Below, piece by piece: positions 7,226-15,881 of a DNA stretch of 38,233 nucleotides. Positions within the stretch are counted from its first letter, which is position 1, and the number at the start of each line of letters is the position of its first letter. This stretch comes from Clostridiales bacterium. GTDB lineage: Bacteria; Bacillota; Clostridia; TANB77; CAG-508. The notes beneath the pieces are model-generated. The model saw only the letters and a list, made by a program, of their open reading frames with translations. It was not told the DNA's origin and made no database searches. The position numbers and the translations under genes are program-made. The DNA lies in the NCBI GenBank assembly GCA_003534295.1, contig DPDV01000019.1, positions 1 to 38,233 of the forward strand. Reading direction: 5' to 3'.

Positions 7226-8245
7226 TTGAAAAAATATAAACTAGCTGTTGTTGGTGCTACTGGCGTTGTTGGTCGCACTGTATTAAAAGTTTTACAAGAG
7301 AAAAATTTACCAATTTCAGAGTATGTTTTTTTTGCTTCTTCTAAATCTGCTGGCAAAACTATTCATTTTATGGAAAAAAATTATACAATAAAAGAATTAA
7401 CTGAAAATTCTTTTGATGACAAATTTGACTTCGCAGTTTTTTCTGCGGGAGGCGACACTTCTAAAAAATATGCTCCTATCGCTGTATCTAATGGTTGTAT
7501 TGTTGTTGACAATAGTAGTGCTTTTAGAATGGATCCTACTGTTCCATTAGTTGTGCCAGAAGTTAATGCTGATGATATAAAAAAGCATAATGGCATTATC
7601 GCTAATCCAAATTGTTCTACAATTCAAGCAGTACCTGTACTAAAACCTTTAGATGACGTTTATAACATAAATCGAATTATATATTCTACTTATCAAGCTG
7701 TTTCTGGAGCTGGGCAAAAAGGTATTAATGATTTAGAAAATGGAATTATGAATTACACACATTATAACTCTTTGGAAGTTGAACTTGAAAAATTTCCACA
7801 TCCTATTTTTAATAACTGTCTACCTCATATTGATGTATTTTTATCTAATGGTTATACCAAAGAAGAAGAGAAAATGATAAATGAAACTAGAAAAATTTTA
7901 AATAAACCTAACTTAAAAATAACTGCTACTGCAGTCAGAGTCCCTGTTTTTAATTCACATAGTGAAGTTATAAATATAGAATTAGATAAAAAATTTGAGC
8001 TAAATGATATAATTGAATTATTAAAAAATTCGCCTAATGTTATAGTTCAAAATGAAACAGAAAATAATATATACCCTATTGCTACAAAAGTTTCTGGCTG
8101 TGATCAAGTCTTTGTTGGAAGAATTAGAAGAGATTTTAGTGTAGATAATGGTTTAAATTTATGGGTTGTTGCAGATAATATTAGAAAGGGAGCTGCTACT
8201 AATGCTATACAAATTGTAGAAAAGCTAATAGAATTTGATAATTAA
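7226..8245 (+). CDS. asd: Aspartate-semialdehyde dehydrogenase (TTG start)
   Basis: Reduces aspartyl phosphate to aspartate semialdehyde with NADPH, the branch step towards lysine/diaminopimelate, threonine and methionine. The nucleotide-binding VVGATGVVGRTVL is at the N-terminus; PNCSTIQAV carries the catalytic Cys; AVSGAGQKG and the HSEV histidine are also present. I choose the TTG at 7226 (MKKYKLAVVGATG), nine bases after AAGGATGG; this matches the family's usual N-terminus and gives 339 residues. A TTG seven codons earlier would place extra residues with no ribosome site. dapA and dapB follow a few kilobases downstream on the same strand, so the locus serves diaminopimelate and cell-wall synthesis. 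Confidence 0.95.
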   Translation: MKKYKLAVVGATGVVGRTVLKVLQEKNLPISEYVFFASSKSAGKTIHFMEKNYTIKELTENSFDDKFDFAVFSAGGDTSKKYAPIAVSNGCIVVDNSSAFRMDPTVPLVVPEVNADDIKKHNGIIANPNCSTIQAVPVLKPLDDVYNINRIIYSTYQAVSGAGQKGINDLENGIMNYTHYNSLEVELEKFPHPIFNNCLPHIDVFLSNGYTKEEEKMINETRKILNKPNLKITATAVRVPVFNSHSEVINIELDKKFELNDIIELLKNSPNVIVQNETENNIYPIATKVSGCDQVFVGRIRRDFSVDNGLNLWVVADNIRKGAATNAIQIVEKLIEFDN

Positions 8246-8261
8246 CTCGATTCTTTAAGAA

Positions 8262-8287
8262 TGCCAAAGGATACCTTACCTTTGGCA
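8262..8287 (+). terminator. Probable terminator hairpin after asd
   Basis: TGCCAAAGG pairs perfectly with CCTTTGGCA (9 bp, eight-base loop) shortly after the asd stop. The T-tract is poor (CATCTTAACTTTT), so termination may be partial. Confidence 0.5.
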
Positions 8288-8303
8288 CATCTTAACTTTT
8301 CTA

Positions 8304-8332
8304 TTGTACCTATTCCATATTTGTGCTATAAT
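8304..8332 (+). promoter_or_regulatory. SigmaA-type promoter of the suf-like pair
   Basis: TTGTAC, 17 bases, TATAAT, ending about 70 bases before the SufC-like start codon. Confidence 0.75.
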
Positions 8333-8404
8333 TAGTATGTTTGAATAATTAGTCTACTTAATTAATCTTTCAAAATACATATATTTATAAAAAAGGAGGT
8401 TTTT

Positions 8405-9139
8405 ATGTTAGAATTAAAAAATATTTATTTCTTTAAAGATAATAAACAAATTTTAACTGATGTTAGTTTAAATATAGATAATCAAAAATTTGTAGCTGTT
8501 ACTGGCCCTAATGGTTCTGGTAAATCTACACTTGCTAAGATTATTATGGGACTTTTTAAACCTGATTCTGGTCAAATTCTTTTTGGTGGACAAGATATTA
8601 CCAATCTTAGTATTACTGAAAGAGCTAAACTTGGTATAGGGTTTGCCTTTCAACAACCTGTTAAATTTAAAGGGCTTACAGTTAAGGATTTAATTGAAAT
8701 TGCTGCCGGTAACTCAATTAAGCTTGCTGAGGCTTGTGACTATTTGTCTGATGTTGGATTATGTGCACAAGAATATTTAAATAGAGAAATAAGTGCTTCT
8801 CTTTCTGGTGGAGAACTTAAAAGAATTGAGATTGCAATGCTTGCAGCCAAAAAGTCTAAACTTACAATTTTTGACGAACCAGAAGCTGGCATTGATTTAT
8901 GGAGTTTTAACAATCTTATTAGTGTATTTGAAAAAATGCATCAAAAAATTAATGGTTCTATTATTGTAATTTCACATCAAGAAAAAATATTAAATATTGC
9001 AGATGAAATTATATTATTAAATAATGGAAAAATAATTGACAAAGGTCCTAAAGAAAACATGCTTCCTAAATTATTAGATAAAAAAGTTTCTTGTCGTAAA
9101 GCAGATTATTTGGGAGGTGTTCAAAATGGAACTAAATAA
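8405..9139 (+). CDS. sufC: Fe-S cluster assembly ATPase, SufC/SmsC-like
   Basis: Cytosolic ABC-type ATPase that drives Fe-S cluster assembly on a SufB-type scaffold. Walker A is GPNGSGKST, the signature is LSGGELKRIE, Walker B is LTIFDEPEAGID, and ISHQEK carries the switch histidine. The GFAFQQPVKFKGL Q-loop region and DEPEAGID are typical of SufC rather than of transporters, and no permease is nearby. 244 residues, with AAAGGAGG just before the ATG. It overlaps the next gene by 14 bases. The two-gene layout without SufS, SufU or a second scaffold matches the SUF-like minimal system described in anaerobes and archaea. Confidence 0.92.
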   Translation: MLELKNIYFFKDNKQILTDVSLNIDNQKFVAVTGPNGSGKSTLAKIIMGLFKPDSGQILFGGQDITNLSITERAKLGIGFAFQQPVKFKGLTVKDLIEIAAGNSIKLAEACDYLSDVGLCAQEYLNREISASLSGGELKRIEIAMLAAKKSKLTIFDEPEAGIDLWSFNNLISVFEKMHQKINGSIIVISHQEKILNIADEIILLNNGKIIDKGPKENMLPKLLDKKVSCRKADYLGGVQNGTK

Positions 9140-10049
9140 ATTAGAAAAAGATTTATTAAGCAAGATTGCAGATATAGAATCAACACCTATAGGAGCTTAT
9201 AATATTCGTAAAAATGGAAAAGGAATTGCCAGAAACACTACTACAAATATAGATATTATAACTAAAACGGACAAGCCGGGAATTGATATTATTATAAAAG
9301 CAAATACTAAAAATGAAAGTGTTCATATTCCTGTTATTTTGACTGAATCTGGTTTTAACGATGTTGTCTACAATGATTTCTATATCGGTGAAAACGCTGA
9401 TGTTGTTATTGTTGCAGGATGTGGAATTCATAATAATACTTGCAAAACCTCAGAACATGATGGTATTCACACATTTTATTTGGAACCAGGTGCCAAAGTT
9501 AAATATATAGAAAAACATTACGGCGAAGGTTCTGGTACAGGTGATAGAATTTTAAATCCCCAAACCATTGTACATTTGAAGGAAAATTCTTCTTTAGAAA
9601 TGGAAACTGTCCAAATAGAAGGTGTTTCTTCTACCATAAGAGAAACTTCCGGAGATTTAGGAGATAATTCTACTTTGACCATAACAGAAAAAATTATGAC
9701 AAATGGAAATCAATTTGCTAAAACAGTTTTTAATGTAGATTTAAATGGCAAAGACTCTAGTGTTCACGTTACATCTAGATCTGTTGCTAAGGATAATTCT
9801 TCTCAAGAATTCTACTCAAATGTTAATGGTAATTCTAAATGTTTTGGTCATGTTGAATGTGATGCTATTATAATGGATAATGCTAAAATTACCGCTACAC
9901 CTAAAATAGTAGCAAATCATATAGATGCTAGCCTAATACATGAAGCAGCAATTGGAAAAATTGCAGGAGAGCAGTTAATAAAATTGATGACTCTTGGTCT
10001 TACTGAAAAAGAAGCAGAAGAGCAAATAATTAGTGGTTTCTTAAAATAA
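9126..10049 (+). CDS. sufB: Fe-S cluster scaffold, SufB/SufD-family (SmsB-like)
   Basis: Beta-helix scaffold protein that builds Fe-S clusters with SufC. The start is the ATG at 9126 (MELNKLEKDL), 8 bases after GGGAGG inside the SufC-like gene; the frame is open slightly upstream but without a ribosome site. 307 residues, clearly shorter than SufB (about 470). The SufBD core is recognisable (FYSNVNGNSKCFGHVECDAI, then IVANHIDASLIHEAAIGKI, then LGLTEKEAEEQIISGFLK at the C-terminus). Candidate ligands are Cys in AGCGIHNNTCKTSEH and KCFGHVECD. One scaffold protein replaces the SufB/SufD pair, fitting a minimal two-gene system. Confidence 0.9.
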   Translation: MELNKLEKDLLSKIADIESTPIGAYNIRKNGKGIARNTTTNIDIITKTDKPGIDIIIKANTKNESVHIPVILTESGFNDVVYNDFYIGENADVVIVAGCGIHNNTCKTSEHDGIHTFYLEPGAKVKYIEKHYGEGSGTGDRILNPQTIVHLKENSSLEMETVQIEGVSSTIRETSGDLGDNSTLTITEKIMTNGNQFAKTVFNVDLNGKDSSVHVTSRSVAKDNSSQEFYSNVNGNSKCFGHVECDAIIMDNAKITATPKIVANHIDASLIHEAAIGKIAGEQLIKLMTLGLTEKEAEEQIISGFLK

Positions 10050-10057
10050 ATATATTT

Positions 10058-10097
10058 AATACTCAAAAAGTACAAACCTTTTTGGGTATTTTTTTTT
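10058..10097 (+). terminator. Intrinsic terminator after the suf-like pair
   Basis: AATACTCAAAAAG pairs with CTTTTTGGGTATT (13 bp, one G-U pair) and runs into a long T-tract. Confidence 0.9.
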
Positions 10098-10144
10098 AAT
10101 CTTTTCATATTATATACTATAAATTTTTTAGGAGAATTATTGAT

Positions 10145-11029
10145 ATGAAAAAAATTATATTTAAAGGCTGTGGAACAGCAATTGCAACCCCTTTTACTGA
10201 AGACGGAATAAACTTTAAAGAATTTGAAAAATTAATTGAATATCAAATTAGCGAAGGTATTGACTCTATCATAGTTTGTGGTACCACTGGCGAATCTTCT
10301 ACTATGACTTTAGATGAAAAAAAGACGCTTATTAAGTTTGCTATTGAAGCAATTGATAATAGAGTACCCATAATAATTGGAACTGGTAGTAACAATACTG
10401 CTTCTTCTATTGAGTTATCTCAGTATGCTGAAAGTGCTGGTGCTGATGGCTTGTTATTGGTTACTCCTTATTATAATAAAACTACACAAGAGGGCTTAAT
10501 AAAACATTATACAGCTATTGCTAATAATACCAATTTGCCTATTATTTTATACAATGTTCCTAGCAGAACAGGCTTAAATATATTACCTGAAACATGTTTA
10601 GAATTATCAAAGGTAGAAAATATTGTTGCTATTAAAGATGCAAGTGGTAATATCTCTCAAACCGCTCAAATAGCAACATTATGTGGAGATAATTTGTTTA
10701 TTTATTCGGGAAATGATGATCAAACTTTGCCTATTTTGTCTTTAGGAGGAATAGGTCTTATCTCTGTTCTCTCTAATATTGCTCCTAAATTTACTTGCAA
10801 TATGGTTCACGACTTCTTTAATGGTAATATAGATAAGGCTACCTCTGCTCAATTAAGAAGTATTGACTTAATAAATAGTCTATTTTGTGAAGTAAATCCT
10901 ATTCCTGTTAAGGCTGCTCTAAACATGATTGGATATAATTTTGGTAGCCCAAGACTTCCATTGATAGATATATCTGAAAAAGGAAAGCAACGTTTAAAAA
11001 AATCTCTAGAAAATTTTAATTTGTTATAA
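10145..11029 (+). CDS. dapA: 4-hydroxy-tetrahydrodipicolinate synthase
   Basis: Condenses pyruvate with aspartate semialdehyde, the first committed step to diaminopimelate and lysine. The TIM-barrel signatures are complete: GTAIATPFT near the N-terminus, VCGTTGESSTM (catalytic-triad Thr), ILYNVPSRTG (catalytic Tyr), and IKDASGN with the Schiff-base Lys. 294 residues is standard. AGGAG precedes the ATG by seven bases. It lies between the suf terminator and an HD-domain gene, then dapB, in one direction; dapB's product uses this enzyme's product. Confidence 0.97.
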   Translation: MKKIIFKGCGTAIATPFTEDGINFKEFEKLIEYQISEGIDSIIVCGTTGESSTMTLDEKKTLIKFAIEAIDNRVPIIIGTGSNNTASSIELSQYAESAGADGLLLVTPYYNKTTQEGLIKHYTAIANNTNLPIILYNVPSRTGLNILPETCLELSKVENIVAIKDASGNISQTAQIATLCGDNLFIYSGNDDQTLPILSLGGIGLISVLSNIAPKFTCNMVHDFFNGNIDKATSAQLRSIDLINSLFCEVNPIPVKAALNMIGYNFGSPRLPLIDISEKGKQRLKKSLENFNLL

Positions 11030-11086
11030 CCATTTATACATATCTATGTTATAATATAATAAATAGTCGTTTTAAGGAGCATATAA

Positions 11087-11623
11087 ATGTATACAAGAGA
11101 TAATAATACATGTGAAGAATTTGAAAATGTAATAAAAGATTTAACTATAAATCCAACTGTCCAAAAAATGAAGGAATATAGGCAGCACTACAATACATCT
11201 TGCTATGAACATTGTTTAAATGTTGCTTTCTATAGCTATTTAATAGCAAAAAAGTTAAATCTGGATTATAAAGCTATTGCACGTGGGGCAATGTTACACG
11301 ACTTGTTTTTGTACGATTGGAGACACAGTAAAAAAGCATTAAAACTAAAAAAATTTCATGCCTTTATACATCCAGAAATCGCATTAAAAAATTCTTTAAA
11401 ATTATTTAATCTAAATGAAAAAGAAAAAGATATAATTGTAAAACATATGTGGCCAGTAACAATAAAATTTCCAAAGTATCCAGAAAGTTATATTGTTACT
11501 CTCACAGATAAATATAGCACAATAGCAGAAAGTTTGCATTATTATACAGATATATTACATACAAAAAAACTTTATAAATATGCTTATGTATTTTTAAGCT
11601 TAATTGTATTTAGAGTAATATAA
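11087..11623 (+). CDS. HD-domain hydrolase, unknown substrate
   Basis: 178-residue metal-dependent HD-superfamily protein. The metal motif is visible as H (YEHCLNVAFYSY), HD (GAMLHDLFLYDW), H (VKHMWPVT) and D (TLTDKYST). It contains no CRISPR, GGDEF or nucleic-acid binding domain. It sits between dapA and dapB, with dapB's ATG 12 bases after its stop, so it is transcribed with the diaminopimelate genes. That points to a housekeeping metabolic or nucleotide-clean-up role, but the substrate cannot be read from sequence. TTTTAAGGAG precedes the ATG. Confidence 0.85.
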   Translation: MYTRDNNTCEEFENVIKDLTINPTVQKMKEYRQHYNTSCYEHCLNVAFYSYLIAKKLNLDYKAIARGAMLHDLFLYDWRHSKKALKLKKFHAFIHPEIALKNSLKLFNLNEKEKDIIVKHMWPVTIKFPKYPESYIVTLTDKYSTIAESLHYYTDILHTKKLYKYAYVFLSLIVFRVI

Positions 11624-11635
11624 AAGGAGACATTG

Positions 11636-12385
11636 ATGATAAATGTATTAATAAATGGCTGTAATGGTAAAATGGGGCAAGAAATTGCAACATTAATTCA
11701 TAGTAGCCATTCTTTTGTTTTAATAGGTGGAATTGCTAAAACTATTTCCAACTCCAATTTTTGTGATGTTTTTACACATTATAGTCAAATCCCCTCAAGG
11801 CCAGATGTAGTAATTGACTTTTCCAGTCCAGCTGGGACATTTAATATTTTAGAATATTGCCAAAAACATAAAGTGCCTTTGGTTATAGCAACTACTGGCT
11901 TTACTTCCGAACAAAATAATAAAATCTTTGCCACAAGTAAATATATTCCCATATTCAAGTCAGCTAACATGTCCTATTCAATAGCTGTTGTGTGCAACCT
12001 ACTTAATAAATTAGTAAACCTTTTACCTAATAGTGAGATAGAAATTCTGGAAACACATCATAGCCAAAAGTTAGACTCTCCTAGTGGGACAGCTATAATG
12101 CTTGCTGATAGTTTAAATAAAGGAAGTAATTATAAATATACATATAACTTTAACAGAAATAACTCTTATAAAAAGAGATTAAACAATGAAATTGGATTTT
12201 CTAGTATTCGTGGTGGGAATATTGTAGGTGAACATTCCGTTTTTTTCTTTGGAAATGCTGAAAAACTCGAAATAAAACATACTGCTTATTCAAGAAAAAT
12301 TTATGCAGAAGGAGCATTAAAAGCTACCGAATTCATTGTAAGTCAAAGACCGGGACGAATTTACACTATGGAAGATTTACTTTAA
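11636..12385 (+). CDS. dapB: 4-hydroxy-tetrahydrodipicolinate reductase
   Basis: Reduces the DapA product with NAD(P)H. The N-terminal dinucleotide motif is INGCNGKMGQEIA, the catalytic loop is ETHHSQKLDSPSGTA (HH, K and the DSPSGTA substrate loop), and IRGGNIVGEHSVFF lies near the end. I choose the ATG at 11636, six bases after AAAGGAG, over the TTG one codon earlier, giving 249 residues. It is the last gene of the asd-dap block and ends at a strong hairpin. Confidence 0.96.
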   Translation: MINVLINGCNGKMGQEIATLIHSSHSFVLIGGIAKTISNSNFCDVFTHYSQIPSRPDVVIDFSSPAGTFNILEYCQKHKVPLVIATTGFTSEQNNKIFATSKYIPIFKSANMSYSIAVVCNLLNKLVNLLPNSEIEILETHHSQKLDSPSGTAIMLADSLNKGSNYKYTYNFNRNNSYKKRLNNEIGFSSIRGGNIVGEHSVFFFGNAEKLEIKHTAYSRKIYAEGALKATEFIVSQRPGRIYTMEDLL

Positions 12386-12392
12386 AGCAATA

Positions 12393-12430
12393 AAAAATGG
12401 TACACTCTTATTAAAAAGTGTACCATTTTT
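12393..12430. terminator. Bidirectional terminator between dapB and ytxC
   Basis: AAAAATGGTACACT pairs perfectly with AGTGTACCATTTTT (14 bp). A-tract and T-tract on either side let it work for dapB (plus) and ytxC (minus), which converge here. Confidence 0.92.
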
Positions 12431-12453
12431 TAATAAATTACCCCATTGATGTG

Positions 12454-13308
12454 CTATTGCTGTTTTGTCATTTTTATCATTTTATAAGTTCTACATATAT
12501 TACATTCTCTGCATATATATACTCTATCTTCAAAAATCAGCTTTACAGTTTTTATAAATTCGTCTTCTGAATCTAATAAATGAATTTCTATTCTTTGCGG
12601 TAATAATGTTAAAAGTGTATTTAATGCATAATCATTTTCTGAAAAAATAATATCTGATAAAAACTTAGCATTATAAATTTCTTTACATAGTGGAACAATA
12701 TTTTTATTTTCATCTAATATTGTTAATTCTGATTTTCCATATATTAAGTGTAAATTTTTAATATTTGATTTTTTAGAATTAATATACATTCTTAGTAAAG
12801 AAATAAATTCATTATATTCTTTTTCTATTATATATTTATTAACCGCTATATCTACAATGCTATCCAAATATTTAATATATTCTTTAATTCTAAAGTTCAC
12901 AAATCCTTCCAATATCATGCTTTTATTTTCAATTACATATTGTAGCACTGCTTCATGTATATACTCTTTTTCCTTACTTATTTGTTCATATTCTGAAGAT
13001 TCTATAATTTCACAACAATTCTGTATTATTATTTTTTTCTCATATTCTTCAAAATAAAAATAGTCAAAGTTTATTATTTTTTTTATCATTTTTTCTTTAT
13101 AAAATTTTAATATTGTATCTGTTATAATACTGCTTAATTTTTCATCAAAAAAAGATATTTTTTCTCCAATATAATGTACAATTATATTGGAGTATATTTT
13201 AAATTTATTTTTAGAATACTTTACCTCTTCAAGTTCTAAATAATCTAACTTATCCAGTAGATATTCCAATATTGCGTTATTATTTGTTTTTATGCAAAAA
13301 GATTTCAT
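12454..13308 (-). CDS. ytxC: YtxC-like sporulation protein
   Basis: 284-residue soluble protein resembling the YtxC family, a group of poorly understood proteins linked to sporulation in Bacillus and Clostridia. The match rests on the segment ILEGFVNFRIKEYIKYLDS in mid-protein, on the length, and on the overall order of an N-terminal strand-rich part and helical centre. The C-terminal RVYICRECNICRTYKMIK contains three cysteines that could bind a metal. GGGAGGAG lies before the ATG. It converges on dapB at a shared terminator. The biochemical role is unknown; confidence is in the family rather than the function. Confidence 0.75.
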   Translation of the reverse strand: MKSFCIKTNNNAILEYLLDKLDYLELEEVKYSKNKFKIYSNIIVHYIGEKISFFDEKLSSIITDTILKFYKEKMIKKIINFDYFYFEEYEKKIIIQNCCEIIESSEYEQISKEKEYIHEAVLQYVIENKSMILEGFVNFRIKEYIKYLDSIVDIAVNKYIIEKEYNEFISLLRMYINSKKSNIKNLHLIYGKSELTILDENKNIVPLCKEIYNAKFLSDIIFSENDYALNTLLTLLPQRIEIHLLDSEDEFIKTVKLIFEDRVYICRECNICRTYKMIKMTKQQ

Positions 13309-13409
13309 TGCAAAATTCTCCTCCCATATTATTTTATATTATCTACTAAATACTTTTTAGATATACATATTTTATTCAAAAAAACTAAATATGCAACTTG
13401 TTTTATTTT

Positions 13410-13748
13410 TCAATTTATTCCTGAAATGCCATGCTTTAAACTATATACATTTTTATATCCCATATTTTCCAATATTTCTTTTCCTTTTTTACTTCTTATA
13501 CCACTTGCACAATACAGTATTATTATTGCTTGCTTATTTTTTATTTCTTTTTCTATACTTCTTTCTAAGTTATATAAACAAATATTTATAGCTTCATTTA
13601 AATGTTCTTCTTCATATTCTTGTTTACTTCTTACATCTATTAAATAGCATTCTTTTTCCTTTTTTATGATTTTTTTAGCTGTTTCGTAAGTTATGTCTTT
13701 TCCCTCAAATCCTCTATATAATATTCTTTTTATCTTTTTAAACATCAT
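13410..13748 (-). CDS. Rhodanese-like domain protein
   Basis: Single rhodanese domain of about 112 residues, of the sulfurtransferase type. YLIDVRSKQEYEEEHLNEAINI is the usual N-terminal signature and ILYCASGIRSKKG carries the active-site cysteine loop (C-A-S-G-I-R). It could carry persulfide sulfur to Fe-S, tRNA or selenium pathways, but no partner is adjacent. There are ATG codons at 13748 and 13745 after GGGGTG; either is possible. It lies just downstream of the SecDF terminator and before ytxC. Confidence 0.88.
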   Translation of the reverse strand: MMFKKIKRILYRGFEGKDITYETAKKIIKKEKECYLIDVRSKQEYEEEHLNEAINICLYNLERSIEKEIKNKQAIIILYCASGIRSKKGKEILENMGYKNVYSLKHGISGIN

Positions 13749-13762
13749 TTTCACCCCATCGC

Positions 13763-13800
13763 AAAAAAAACACTACTAATATATTATATTAGCAGTGTTC
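13763..13800 (-). terminator. Intrinsic terminator of the HD-secD-secF operon
   Basis: On the minus strand GAACACTGCTAATATA pairs with the TATTAGTAGTGTT arm and continues into eight T. It separates secF from the rhodanese gene. Confidence 0.88.
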
Positions 13801-13812
13801 TCTTATGTTACT

Positions 13813-14451
13813 TTATTTGTTTTCTTCTAATTTTTTCTCATATTTCATATTTAATACTATTATTGTAATTACATATATTGCCATACCTATTGGTATTATA
13901 AATTTATTTATAGGTATTCTTGTTATTGCTATTAACGATGCATATGTTAATCCTATTAGCATTAATACAATTATTGTTGTAAGTAAAGTTTTTGTTGCTC
14001 CTAATTTTTTAAATCTAATCATTTGATATATCACTATCGCAATTGTAGAAATTCCAAATGGCAATATATATCTTTTTATTAAACTTGATAATTTAACTTT
14101 TGGATTATGCACTATTTCTATTTCTTCGTCTTTTATTTCTTTTTCATATTTTTCATTTAATTTATTTATTAATTCTGTCTTTTTTTCATTTAATTCTTCT
14201 TCTGACATTTCTTCTGTTGTTATAGAAATCATATCTTCAAATAATTCTACTTTTTGCACTATTGCCTGTTTTCCCTTAAATACTTCCTTAGTAATTTCTT
14301 GCATATCCTTGTCTTCTATTTTTTTTCCAACATATACGCTAATATTTATATTGCTTTTATAAGGTAATCCTACATTAAAACCTTTAAAACATACTATAAC
14401 TGTTCCTGCAAATATTAGACATATTAATAATATTAAAACTATTTTTTTCAT
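13813..14451 (-). CDS. secF: Reduced SecF-like protein-export subunit
   Basis: 212 residues with an N-terminal membrane segment (about 4-24), an extracytoplasmic domain (about 30-125), then three closely spaced membrane segments (about 130-150, 155-173, 178-200). The order and its place behind a SecD-like gene indicate the SecF half of the SecDF accessory complex, which uses the proton or sodium gradient to pull proteins out of the translocon. It is shorter than normal SecF (about 300 residues, six segments). I cannot see the conserved acidic and Arg motif in the membrane part, so function is uncertain. It might be a divergent or degenerating copy. Confidence 0.6.
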   Translation of the reverse strand: MKKIVLILLICLIFAGTVIVCFKGFNVGLPYKSNINISVYVGKKIEDKDMQEITKEVFKGKQAIVQKVELFEDMISITTEEMSEEELNEKKTELINKLNEKYEKEIKDEEIEIVHNPKVKLSSLIKRYILPFGISTIAIVIYQMIRFKKLGATKTLLTTIIVLMLIGLTYASLIAITRIPINKFIIPIGMAIYVITIIVLNMKYEKKLEENK

Positions 14452-14487
14452 TTTTATAATTCATTCCTTTCTTAAGGTATAAATAAT

Positions 14488-15867
14488 TTATTCTTTTATA
14501 GAATTTACTATTAATGTTTTAGTTAAGATTATATTCCATACTATTGTAATTGCTAGACCCCAGAATATTATCATAGCAAAGCTATAAATTTGTAACCAAC
14601 TTGTTAAAATTAATATTACTGATAGTATTAATACTGGGATAAGTGCTATTGATATTTTTGTAAATGCTCTATTAAAGTTTGTCTCTAGCTCTGCTTTATC
14701 TTCTGATTTACTAATATAATTTAATATATAAACATTAAATGTGTAATTTATTGCTAATGCAACTATTAATCCCAATATGCCTTCTATTGTAAGAATCACA
14801 TTTGTGTATCTTATTGCAAGCAACAATACTGCTATATATCCTATATATGCTACTGCAGTTAATAGACCATTTTTCTTATATTTAATTATTAAATACACTA
14901 ATGCAATTAATATTAGAACTCCAAATATTATTATTGCTAAATTATACATATCTGTTGTAATGTTAGATTTCATATATCTATTTGCTGTAACTTTATACTC
15001 TACAGGCAATGCCCCAGAATTTAGTATTTTTTCTACATATCCAGCTTCTTTTACATATGATTGTAACTCTGCTTGTGTTTTTGTTTCTCCTCCAACAGAT
15101 AATTGTATTGAACCATTTGTTATTTCTTTTTCAAATTGTGTAGAAAGAACCGTAGAACCATCAATTTTTATAGTAACTTCTTTGCTTTCTTTTTCGTTCT
15201 CTTCACTATTTTCTTCTTTTTCATCTGTTGTATTTTCTTTATTGTCGTCATTATTTTCTTCTACTTTTTCTGGTACTTTATATTCATTACTTATATTTTT
15301 TAATATTTCTTTTCCTTCTTCATTAAACTCTATGTTTAAATATATGCTTGTCCCATTATCTGTATTAGCATACATTGTTTTTACTTGTTTTATTTTTGAA
15401 CTATCTAATAAGACGTTTTTATCTGGGTCTTCTATTGTTAAATTTCCTTTTGCATAAGCATATTGAATTACAGTATCTGTTGCAGTATCTTCTACCATAT
15501 TTACAACTATTTTGCCAGTTTCCTCATCTTGTGCAATTGTATATTGTGCAACATTCATTTCTTTTAGTCTTTTTTCAATTATCTTTCTAGCTTTTATAAA
15601 ATTTTCCTTTGTGTTTACACTTTCTTTTTCTGTTTCTTCTGTTGTTTCTTCTTTTCCTTGTTCTGTGCTTTCTTCTGTATCATCAACTACTTCAAATGTT
15701 ATATACCTATTTCCTTTTAGATCCATTCCCTTAATATATTCAGGTAATAAATTCGCCATTCTACCATTTTTTTGTATAAATAGTCCTCCAAATGACATTA
15801 AGCTAATTAATATTATAATTAATATTAATAAAATAATTTTTAATTTTTGTTCTAGTTTCATTTCCAT
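14488..15867 (-). CDS. secD: SecD-like protein-export subunit
   Basis: About 459 residues. N-terminal membrane segment (about 11-31), then KGMDLKGNRYITFEV, matching SecD's GLDLxGG motif, then a P1-like extracytoplasmic domain (IIEKRLKEMNVAQYTI, YAKGNLTIEDPDKNVLLDSS, YLNIEFNEEGKEIL are typical SecD phrases). The C-terminal half holds five membrane segments. A low-complexity Glu/Lys/Asn insert occupies the middle. I start at the ATG at 15867, five bases after AAAGG. It is followed by the short SecF-like gene after 36 bases and preceded by an HD-domain gene 14 bases away, so all three are one transcript. Confidence 0.8.
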   Translation of the reverse strand: MEMKLEQKLKIILLILIIILISLMSFGGLFIQKNGRMANLLPEYIKGMDLKGNRYITFEVVDDTEESTEQGKEETTEETEKESVNTKENFIKARKIIEKRLKEMNVAQYTIAQDEETGKIVVNMVEDTATDTVIQYAYAKGNLTIEDPDKNVLLDSSKIKQVKTMYANTDNGTSIYLNIEFNEEGKEILKNISNEYKVPEKVEENNDDNKENTTDEKEENSEENEKESKEVTIKIDGSTVLSTQFEKEITNGSIQLSVGGETKTQAELQSYVKEAGYVEKILNSGALPVEYKVTANRYMKSNITTDMYNLAIIIFGVLILIALVYLIIKYKKNGLLTAVAYIGYIAVLLLAIRYTNVILTIEGILGLIVALAINYTFNVYILNYISKSEDKAELETNFNRAFTKISIALIPVLILSVILILTSWLQIYSFAMIIFWGLAITIVWNIILTKTLIVNSIKE

Positions 15868-15881
15868 TTTCACCTTTCTTT

